Origin: Daphnia carinata
Taxonomy: Eukaryota > Arthropoda > Branchiopoda > Diplostraca > Daphniidae
Direction of reading: 5' to 3'
NCBI RefSeq assembly: GCF_022539665.2
Contig: NC_081338.1
Coordinates: forward strand, 2,604,001-2,668,000
DNA: 64,000 nt
Shown: piece by piece, positions 23,296 through 38,036 of the stretch
Position numbering within the stretch: position 1 is the stretch's first letter
Layout of the letters: each line of letters starts with the position of its first letter
The notes under the pieces: model-generated
The model's input: only the letters and a program-made list of their open reading frames with translations
Databases searched by the model: none
What the model was told of the DNA's origin: nothing
Program-made: the position numbers and the translations under genes

Positions 23296-23460
23296 ATGGC
23301 AGCACACGATGTTGGATACATTGGAGGAGGCGCGAAATGGGTAAAATTTTGGTACAATTACTTGCCTAATTCCTTTTCTGCACCTAGATGTGGAAGGGCA
23401 GCTAATCAGATGAAAAATTATGGCTACAATCATGAAGTTTACCTTGTATATATATATGGC
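23296..23460 (+). CDS. Possible small ORF or first exon divergent from METTL17
   Basis: An ATG at 23296, only 36 bp from the METTL17 start on the opposite strand, opens a frame beginning MAAHDVGYIGGGAKWVKFWY. The sequence is not low-complexity and the position suits a bidirectional promoter, but the frame soon runs into a repeat (from 23456) and no downstream exon could be matched. Not recognised; it may be a real short gene interrupted by a repeat, or chance. Confidence 0.3.
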
Positions 23461-23560
23461 AATCCGTTTTTCCAATTTAAAAAAAAAATAGAAATATCGG
23501 TATTTTTTCTGTTATACTGCTATCACCACCTACCGGTCACATTTCCGGTTAATGCTCTCA
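23456..23560 (-). repeat. Dispersed repeat end (GGCAATCCG... / CTACCGGTC...)
   Basis: On the minus strand this reads ACCGGTAGGTGGTGATAGCA, then a T/A-rich stretch with CCGATATTT, then AAACGGATTGCCAT. The same order is found on the plus strand at 28760-28853, and parts at 24047-24115. It lies just outside the foldback element at 23590. Confidence 0.7.
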
Positions 23561-23589
23561 TACACTCACCAAATATTTGTTCCTGAATC

Positions 23590-24001
23590 AGCGCTAGCGC
23601 TGTAGCGTACTGGCGCGCTAGCATTGCGTCAAATATTCGGTTTATTTCAAAAACGATTAACTTAATGAAAAAATAGCTATTTTTCCGGAACCAGCATCAA
23701 ATTTTCAGTATATCCTGTAATATACAATCAATTCCTATGAGTGTCAGTTTTTGCAGAAAAAAATTTTAAGCCCGACCGAGAAAAGTCGGGCTTATTTAGT
23801 CGGGCTTATTTAGTCGGGCTTAAAAATTTTTTCGGCAAAAACCGACACTCATCGGAATTGGCTGAATATCACAGAATTTATTCAAAATTGAACGCTGATT
23901 CCGGGAAAATTGTTATTTTTTTCATTAAAATAATCGTTTTTGAAATACACCGAATATTTGATGCAATGCTAGCGTGCCAGTACGCTACAGCGCTAGCGCG
24001 A
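23590..24001. mobile_element. Foldback (MITE-like) element
   Basis: A nearly complete palindrome: arms of about 185 bp begin CGCTAGCGCTGTAGCGTACT and align along their whole length with few mismatches, for example the ends at 23594-23648 and 23948-24000. The centre (23765-23825) holds AAGCCCGAC on one side and three direct copies of AGTCGGGCTTA spaced by TTT on the other. No coding capacity. Looks like a non-autonomous DNA element or a hairpin-RNA source; a target-site duplication is not clear. Confidence 0.85.
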
Positions 24002-24046
24002 TGCAGCAGAAATATTCAGCTTGTATGTAGAGAACTAGCTAGAAAT

Positions 24047-24115
24047 ATGGCCGGTAGATGGTGATAGCAGTAAAATATGGCAATCTGGGGTTGGGATATG
24101 GCAATCCGTTTTACA
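24047..24115 (+). repeat. Dispersed repeat end flanking the foldback
   Basis: GGCCGGTAGATGGTGATAGC followed by two copies of ATATGGCAATC, related to 23456-23560 and 28760-28853. With the copy at 23456 it brackets the foldback in opposite orientation, suggesting the foldback landed inside, or forms the centre of, a larger inverted-repeat element. Confidence 0.6.
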
Positions 24116-24270
24116 CAAAAAAAAAAAATAATAATTTCGCCAAAAAAAAAAAAAAATCACACTTTTTTCTTTTTTTCCGACACGTAGCCATCTACCGCTC
24201 AGACTCGTTATTACTGGCGTAAGCAATTTCAGTCCATTGGATGCCATTCGCAGTTAGTTCAGTAACGTGG

Positions 24271-24884
24271 ATGGAGAATAACGCGTGGCTGGAGGAACAA
24301 TTGAAAAATGGATAAGATAATACAACAAAAGGATGATAAGTATAAACATTATTATATTGGTTTTCAATTATTAATTATTGTTTATTAGATCAAAGTATGA
24401 AGCTGCAGGCCCAATTATTGGAACAACACAAAATATTAGAAAACAGCAAAGCTAAGGATGGTAAGGCCTAATATGTAATGATTCTATTTATTTGCTTTTA
24501 TTCATTTGTGTTTTGTAGCTCAAATTTTGAGTCTACAAGCTCAGCTAGGGGAAAAGAACAAATTGGAACGGAACAGTTTCCAAACAGTGAAGGAGGTTTT
24601 TCCAAACTCATCCCTAACTGAACATGAGAATGAATTGGCATTAGGCGAACACAGTCAGGTACCTAAACTTTTCAAATAAGAATTCAAAATAAGTATAGAA
24701 TTTTAACAAACAATTATTTATTGTTTAGTTATTCAGTCTACCACCTGACAGTGTGTTAAAGTTAAATTCTGTTAGCGCTGCACTAACAGAATTGTTAGTA
24801 ATAAGTCCATGCAGCGAAGGAAGTGAACAATTGTGGGACCGTATTTGGGCTGAAAATGGGTGTGGTACGGAAACCCAGAAATAG
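24271..24884 (+). CDS. Short coiled-coil protein, unknown family
   Basis: Four exons, 24271-24310, 24389-24460, 24519-24658, 24729-24884, all phase-compatible, giving about 135 aa. Begins MENNAWLEEQLKN; exons 2-3 encode a Leu/Gln-rich coiled coil (MKLQAQLLEQHKILENS, ILSLQAQLGEKNKLE); exon 4 is a compact Leu-rich segment ending IWAENGCGTETQK. The first intron starts with GATAAG rather than GT; the other three introns are canonical. Either this is a rare GA-AG intron, a mutated donor, or exon 1 lies elsewhere. Family not recognised. Confidence 0.55.
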
Positions 24885-25756
24885 CACAAGTTCAACATAA
24901 AACATGAATTAGGTACTTTTCGGTTTTTTGTCTATCGAAAAAGTATTTTTAATGCTATTATTTTGCATTCACAGAATTTTAGCAGGGGATCAAGTCAAGT
25001 CTGGAAGTGTTACAGGATGGAAGAGTGAGCCTACAGTTGAAAAACACAGAGTGCATTACCATTAAGGTATGAGGTAAAGTAATAGAGTATGCACATTGTC
25101 TAATGAGAAGTACCATCTTGTGTAAATGAATGTTGTATAACAGCAATCCTTTATAGTTCTGTCACAGCTAGAAGCCTCAAATAATTCTGCTTCTCTTGCT
25201 AAAGAATAACTTGTCCTTTACATTGAGAGTGTTGGTGAAGCTGGGTAATTAAATGGCCCTAAAGATTTTTCATTTAGTTTGGCATTGAAGCAATGATCAT
25301 CATACATGGACTCTTTAGGTATGAAAGGAATTTTCTTGAAAATTATATGAATTTATGACAAAGCATTTCTCCTGCTTTTTGCCAACCATGTCTAATCTAA
25401 AAAAAAAATTTATCCAATAGGAAAGGATTTTCAGCATACTGGGAACACAACTATCAACAATGCAACATTCTAGGGGTGCTATTTTATCATTCAAGAGCCT
25501 TATACAATGATTTTCATCTGCAATTTGTATGGCCTTTCCCAAGCTTCTGCCAGAAGTTGAATCTATAAGTCATGTAAGTCACATGAGCAACAATTGAGAT
25601 GCTTAATGGTTGTTTTTCTTTTCTCAGTGTAGGTTAATAGTAACATTGGATCTGAAAAGATTCTTGGTTGGGGCAAGACACTGAATAAATTGTAATGATT
25701 GAATGGATGACATGACATTTCAATACTTAATTTGGATTCCCGAGATGGTATCTTAT
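24885..25756. other. Spacer before the palindromic element
   Basis: AT-rich; the frames at 25315-25542 and 25563-25877 (minus) have no recognisable features, and the second runs into the palindrome arm. Confidence 0.4.
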
Positions 25757-26352
25757 ATTTAAAAAATTGAAGTGCATATCTGGGCTCCCTTCCTTTCCGT
25801 AGCCCCGTTTCCCCTTGACTCGTAATAAGCCCGTAGGGGGTCATGCCCCTACTGTACGGTATATATAAAAACAACATATACCGAGGTTTGGAGGGCTCTG
25901 GCCGGAAAGGGGACGTGGGGGTCCGCTTAGTCCGATGATGTGTTCACGGAGGGCGACGTGGCTACCGACAAATCCGAACTAAAGGTTAATCGCTCCTGTA
26001 AAAATGTTCCAAATCTTCAGCTCTTCTTCCGGCTTCTCTTAGCCAATCACCGGGTAATCTCCCCGGTGGGTCAACAAGGCAGTGTCTCCCCCTGCCGGGG
26101 TTGACGGCAACTTTTGAAAGGGCTATTGTGCCTTTTTAAAGTTGCAAAAATAATTGTAATGTGCAGAGAATTGTCAATAAATTTTTTTTTATAAAATATT
26201 TTTTGCAAAATTCATTTCTTTCATTGTCTGTGTTCACACATTACATATATCAACTTTTTTTTATTTTTGCTTTGCTTTATTTGTTTTTGTCACCTCTGAT
26301 GATGCATTGTTTCCATTGGTTTATCGTTTATCTGTAAGCATTCTATTATTAT
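25757..26352 (+). repeat. Left arm of a 1.7-kb palindrome
   Basis: About 595 bp that reappears as reverse complement at 26855-27459 with only scattered differences, such as CTACCGAC against CTACCCAC and CCGGGGTTGAC against CCTGGGTTGAC. The arm is itself rich in small hairpins: 25833-25852, 25857-25883, 26048-26068, 26070-26105 and 26107-26145. No long open frame. Confidence 0.9.
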
Positions 26353-26417
26353 CCAGGGATCGAACCCTGGATGTTCGGCATACCGCGCCGATGCTCTACC
26401 AATGAGCCATGAATCAT
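26345..26417 (-). ncRNA. tRNA-like sequence 1 at palindrome loop edge
   Basis: On the minus strand: D-arm GCTC-ATTGGTA-GAGC, anticodon stem TCGGC/GCCGA around the loop GCGGTAT, and T-arm CCAGGGTTCGATCCCTGG. The T-loop is one base short and the acceptor stem does not pair well, so it is tRNA-derived rather than a clear functional tRNA. Confidence 0.6.
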
Positions 26418-26535
26418 ATGATGTCAAGTTGGCTTTTTTCTAGTGACTTGTGGACTTGCATTTACACTTAAAATAAAACTGAAAAGCAATTCTGCAATAT
26501 ACGCTTCCACTTTTATTCTACTTCATTTTTACATA

Positions 26536-26603
26536 TCTACTGAGGTTTGAACCCAGGGTAACAGGTATCGCAGCTAAAGGCTATACCACAGAGCTATGAA
26601 ACT
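26536..26603 (-). ncRNA. tRNA-like sequence 2
   Basis: On the minus strand: TCATAGCTCTGTGGTATAGC (D-arm like) and a canonical T-arm CTGGG-TTCAAAC-CTCAG with a seven-base loop. The anticodon arm is degenerate and the acceptor stem is not convincing. Confidence 0.55.
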
Positions 26604-26694
26604 TATAGAGGAGAAAAATAAAGATATAGTTATGAAAGACTGCATAAACATCCTAGACGATAACATATGATATGCGATAATAAAATATTTAGAT

Positions 26695-26766
26695 ATATCT
26701 CGTGGTTCAATGTTAGAGCATCGGCGTTGCACGCTGAATGTCTGGGGATCGGTTCCCATATGAGTA
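26695..26766 (+). ncRNA. tRNA-like sequence 3
   Basis: On the plus strand: TGGTTCAATGTTAGAGC (D-arm), then TCGGC-GTTGCAC-GCTGA, an anticodon arm that would read TGC, then a degenerate T-arm around GGGGATCGGTTCCC. It shares AGAGCATCGGCG with tRNA-like sequence 1, so the copies are related. Acceptor pairing is weak. Confidence 0.55.
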
Positions 26767-26854
26767 AAATAAAATACAAAATTACTTCAAAAGTTATCCA
26801 GATATTACACGTTGTTCCTTGAATCTAAGTTGAAGAATTCAAAGCGTGTAATAA

Positions 26855-27459
26855 ATAATAATTGAATACTTACAGATAAACGATAAACCAATGGAAACAA
26901 TTCTTACCATCAAAGTTGACAAAAACAAATAAAGCAAAGCAAAAAAAAAAAAAGTTGATATATGTACTGTGTGAACACAGCTAACACAGACAATGAAAGA
27001 AATGAATTTTGCAAAAAATATTTTATAAAAAAATTTTTATTGACAATTCTCTGCACATCACAATTATTTTTGCAACTTTAAAAAGGCACAATAGCCCTTT
27101 CAAAAGTTGCCGTCAACCCAGGCAGGGGGAGACACTGCCTTGTTGACCCACCGGGGAGATTACCCGGTGATTGGCTAAGAGAAGCCGGAAGAAGAGCCGA
27201 AGATTTGGAACATTTTTACTGGAGCGATTAACCTTTAGTTCGGATTTGTGGGTAGCCACGTCGCCCTCCGTGAACACATCATCGGACTAAGCGGACCCCC
27301 ACGTCCCCTTTCCGGCCAGAGCCCTCCAAACCTCGGTATATGTTGTTTTTATATATACCGTACAGTAGGGGCATGACCCCCTACGGGCTTATTACGAGTC
27401 AAGGGGAAACGGGGCTACAGAAAGGAAGGGAGCCCAGATATGCACTTCAATTTTTAAAT
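26855..27459 (-). repeat. Right arm of the 1.7-kb palindrome
   Basis: Reverse complement of 25757-26352, ending at GTGCACTTCAA-type sequence near 27450. No additional matching sequence is visible outside either arm, so the element ends here on both sides. Confidence 0.9.
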
Positions 27460-29349
27460 AATTAATACCGTAATACGCGGGAATACACAGGCGACTGATG
27501 GAGGGAAATTCTATTCCGTACTTCAAATTATTATAACTTTTCGTCATCACATCCCAACCAGAAACCTTCGCAGGTTCACTATTGCTATTAATCTAAATTA
27601 AGAAAATAAAACATAGATAAGCGTAAGACGTTCTTATTGATATCGCTTACATGGTACATAAATTCATCATCTGCCATATTCCTGTAGATTCCTGGCAGGA
27701 GCTTCTAAAAGGCTATGCAGTTGCTTCTAAAAGGCCATGCAGTTGCAAATGATCACCATAGCCAAAACTTGAATACGAAAGTTTGGAACAACCCTTCGTG
27801 TTGGCCACAGAGATCTTCCATGGGCTTTCCGTTTGGACGTTCCATGCACCTTAAAAAAAAAAGAAAGGTTACAAAGTTGGTTGTTTTGATCACTAAACGT
27901 GAAGGTAAAGAAGGTAGATGGTCTCGGCAGTCTTGACGACAATTTCCATCATAACCTCATATCACCTCATTTTATGGAAAAAGAATTTCGTAGGTGACAG
28001 TTCAGAATAGAAAATGGTTGCATTCAAATCTTTTGACAGATGGGATTTAGAATGTCGCCTTAGGGAGCACACCGTGATTTTCAAATTCATTAAATGCTTG
28101 TTAGCCATTGCTTGTTAGCCATGTTTGGGACATGACTAATGAGCTGCTTCATGGATACAGTTCTTTTTCTTAGTTCTCTCCAGGATGACCTGAATTCCAG
28201 CACGTTCTACACACATATCAGCACTTAGCGATACACCAATTAAAACAATTTAAAAATTTAAAATAGTACCACCTTTAATGTTTTTGACTCCATGATTCAT
28301 CTTTGTTGCAATTGGGAAGGCAAGGCAACTGATCTATGGTGATTTATTCAACACACTTGCCATAACCATTATCCCAATGTATCAGCTTTTCTGTCAACAG
28401 TAGTTTGCTAATACGACATTGACGATTAAAATTAGAAAACTAAACAAACTCAGCGGAAAAGTATTACCAGGGGGTAACATCTTGCATGTTGACGAAGAAT
28501 CCTAGGTTTATCATGTACATGGCAGAATATCCACATTGCCTAGATGGCGCAATCCTTTGCGTCATCACACAAATAATAAGTAAAACATATTGAATTGAAA
28601 CCAAATTTAACTGAAGTTTTACCAAACAGCCGGCTAGCACCTCTGAATTCCAAAACTACGCCTACACATTCGTATCAAGCTTTTCCAGCGTGTCTCACCT
28701 TTGTCATTTGTTTGCTTTTTGCTGGCATTTGTTTCGGTTGCTGTCACCATCTACCGACCGGTAGATCGCGATAGCAGTGAAACAGAAAAAAAAGGCCGAT
28801 ATTTTTTTTTTTTTTTTTGGGGGGGGGGGGGGGGGGTAGGGGTTAAAACGGATTGCCATAACTAGGTTTAATTTAATATTTAAAATTATTGTATAAGACG
28901 CATCATGCCTTAAACTTTAGTATTCCAGTTTTCGTTGCAACATCCGCAACTGTTCTTTGCGTAATTTTGACTGAACATTAAACGTGGAGCACGAAAAATT
29001 GATTTCGTTTTTACGTAAAATTTATAGCTTTTCAGTTTATAAATTTAAAGTTTAATAATTCAAACACATCAATTAGGATTTCTTTTACGCGTTTTAAAGA
29101 GAATTAAGACAATTAGCTTGTAATTTTTAAATGTGTTAAAAGTTAAAGAAACCAATACAATGGCAATCGAACTGTCAACGTTGATTATTAGAAAATAAAA
29201 TACATACTAATAGCAGACAACGAAAAAACACGTGGTTAAGTGTATACAGTTGCAAAAGTTTTGAATAGTGATATTAAATTGTAGACGAAGCAAAGGAAAA
29301 TCGCGTTATTTAAACGAGTTTATCGAATTCTGCTCCAACTGCCGAAACT
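27460..29349. other. Spacer with a dispersed repeat and homopolymer tracts
   Basis: No gene recognised. Contains a copy of the repeat seen at 23456 (28760-28853), interrupted by T17 (28802-28818) followed by about G18 (28819-28836). Confidence 0.5.
28760..28853 (+). repeat. Dispersed repeat end with poly-T/poly-G insert
   Basis: CCGGTAGATCGCGATAGCAG, GAAACAGAAAAAA, GCCGATATTTT, then poly-T and poly-G, then AAAACGGATTGCCATA. Same element as the minus-strand copy at 23456-23560. Confidence 0.7.
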
Positions 29350-31219
29350 ATGCTGGAAGAACAAAATGAACCTTCATCAAGTGACGAAGATGAAGAGAGT
29401 CTTTTTTTGCCACAAGGTTTTCGATAACGTAGCTAGCTAAGAAAAATTACATTATAACGCATTTTTTCCTGTCTGACAGCCAAAGAAGTGTTTGCCCAAC
29501 GAAGGAAGCCTGTTGTCATTCCCCGTTTTCCAGAAAATTTCACCAATGAAGAAATAAATCCTGATGAAGAAGATGCTGATGATAGTCTTACTGATGAAGA
29601 AGATGAACTGTCAAATGACGAAACAAGTGAAATAGCAAAGGCTACCACAGAAAGCAGTGAAGAAGAGCAAGAAGATGAGGAAGAGATACAAAATCAAGGG
29701 GAGACCATTGAGCAACTAGCTGCTGGTCGAGAAGAAAAGGAAGATGATGATATAATTATTGCCATCTCTAATGCTGCGAAACCCCAGGAAAAAACAAAGC
29801 CACCTGACCTGAAGACGTCTTTAAACTGCATGGTAACAGATATCAGCTTTCATCCAAATGAAGAGCTGATTGTGATGTCAGACATTGAAGGAGAAATCAC
29901 CTGGTAAGAAGACTATTGGCATGGCTGTTTTTACTCATACTGAAATTTATCATATTGCTACAGTTATAAATATGGAAATGAGGAGAATGAGTTGCTGCAT
30001 ACTCTTAATCATCACAAAAAATCATGCCGTGCCCTGACATTCAATCATGATGGAGCTTTATTGTTTTCAGCCTCCAAAGACAAAAGTGTTGTAATAACCG
30101 ACACGGAAACCATGAAAGTTACCCAGTCCTTCTTCAAAGCTCACAGGTAATTCTTTTGAAATAGATTGAAGAAGTGCAATAATGCATGAATTTCCCTTCC
30201 AAAAATTTCAGTTCACCCATCTATAGTTTGCTCTGTATGGATGCAAATATTTTTGCATCCGGTGATGATAATGGGGTGGTAAAAGGTATTAACTAATTTT
30301 GCGGTACGCTAACAGTACATAAATCACATGTTATGTTCTCTCGTAAAGTATGGGACAAGCGTCGCAGTGTACAAAAGCCCGTTGCCGAGTTTAAGGAGAT
30401 GGACGAATTCGTTAGTTCGATGATCACGGATTCGGGATCTCGCCTATTAGTATGTACTAGCGGAGAAGGAACTTTGACTGCGTTTAACCCCAGAAGAAAG
30501 AAAATGGAAGGCCAGGTAATGAAATTAATGGAAAGACGAATCATTTACGAATTATTAGTAGCATTATGGGATTAATTTTGAAATTAATGCTGCGTTCTTA
30601 CCTTATTCCCGCCTTTTGCCAGTCTGAAGTCTATCCATCTGAAATGAACTGCGCTGGACTAATTCGACAAGAAACCAAAGTCCTTGCCGGTCTTGGTAAC
30701 GGCAATATGTACATTTTTGATTGGAAATCTTTCGGCTACCACAGTGACGCATTTGGAGACCATCCGTCGGCAATTAACTGCATGTTGCCGATCATGGATA
30801 ACATTGTTATTACTGGTTGTGACGACGGCAAAATCAGAGCAATCAGTCTATTCCCACACAGGTTCTTGGGAGTAGTGGGGCACCACAAGTTTCCAATTGA
30901 GCGATTGGACATTTCAACGTGTGGCCACTATATAGCTTCGACTTCGCACGATGGACGAGTACGATTCTGGAATATTTCATACTTTGAGAATCCCGACCTG
31001 AAACTGATGGAATCAACAACAAAGAAGTCCGTGCGGAACAAGAAACGTTCTTTACGAAAAGAGAAATTAGGATTTCAGCTCCCATCCTCAAAGAGGCGGA
31101 ACAAAGGAGACTTTTTTGCAGGATTTGCTGAACCTGAGCCTGAAGCCGGACCTGCAGAGGAAGCCGAAAATGAGTCAGAATCAGAGTCTGATACCGAAAG
31201 CAGTTCCGACAGTGATTAG
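29350..31219 (+). CDS. WDR55: WD repeat-containing protein 55
   Basis: Nucleolar WD40 beta-propeller protein implicated in rRNA processing. Six exons: 29350-29416, 29480-29903, 29964-30146, 30212-30285, 30349-30515, 30623-31219; 503 aa. The N-terminal 130 residues are very acidic (long Glu/Asp runs), followed by WD40 blades starting about residue 145: DISFHPNEELIVMSD, ALTFNHDGALLFSASKD, ASGDDNGVVKVWD, and later blades ending IASTSHDGRVRFWN. The C-terminus is Lys/Arg-rich, then a Ser/Asp/Glu-rich tail (ESESDTESSSDSD). Longer than human WDR55 (383) mainly through the acidic N-terminus. It converges with CYFIP about 530 bp away. Confidence 0.9.
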
Positions 31220-31753
31220 TATTGATTATTTCTCCTCTCCATTTCCTTAAGCTTGACTACGTGGTGTTTTGCATCCGATGAATCTGGACTAATACAATCG
31301 AAAAGTTATGATAACACGATTTTGTAGGAAGGCTGTTGCTGTAAAATTTCAGTTTTGCACTACTGCCGGGATTCATATGCAATTAGCAACTGAAACGATA
31401 AGACAAACAATTTTAGAAGATTAATAAAACTTTAAAGAAATCCCAATAGTAATAAAAAAAAAAACAAGTAGGAAAAAAATTCTATTATTTTTTGTTTCTT
31501 TTTTGTTTTGGATCTTAACTTGGATGACGCATTGATGAGTCGAAGAATGCTTCTCAACGGCCTCAGTTTAAACCATATTGAAATTATGCTGAAAACATTC
31601 GTTGCAATGGATGGGTGTAAAAAGGTGGTAATGGGATCGGGAACTGATTGCATAACATAAGGTAACCAGCTCGTAGATTAGAAGCCAAGTTTGAGGGGAG
31701 GAACATATTATAGTTGAGAAGGATCAAACACGTAAATCGAGAAGAATATCATT

Positions 31754-38036
<6,283 letters not shown>

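Larger units (their letters stand above)
26418..26854. other. Loop of the 1.7-kb palindrome
   Basis: About 500 bp of AT-rich single-copy sequence between the arms, carrying tRNA-like sequences at 26536-26603 and 26695-26766 and otherwise featureless. Confidence 0.7.

Noticed and set aside
23765-23825. Three AGTCGGGCTTA copies as a possible CRISPR-like or satellite array
   Set aside because: Only three short copies with 3-bp spacing inside a eukaryotic foldback element.
26345-26417. Functional tRNA gene (threonine-type anticodon)
   Set aside because: Short T-loop, no uridine before the anticodon and unpaired acceptor stem; kept only as tRNA-like.
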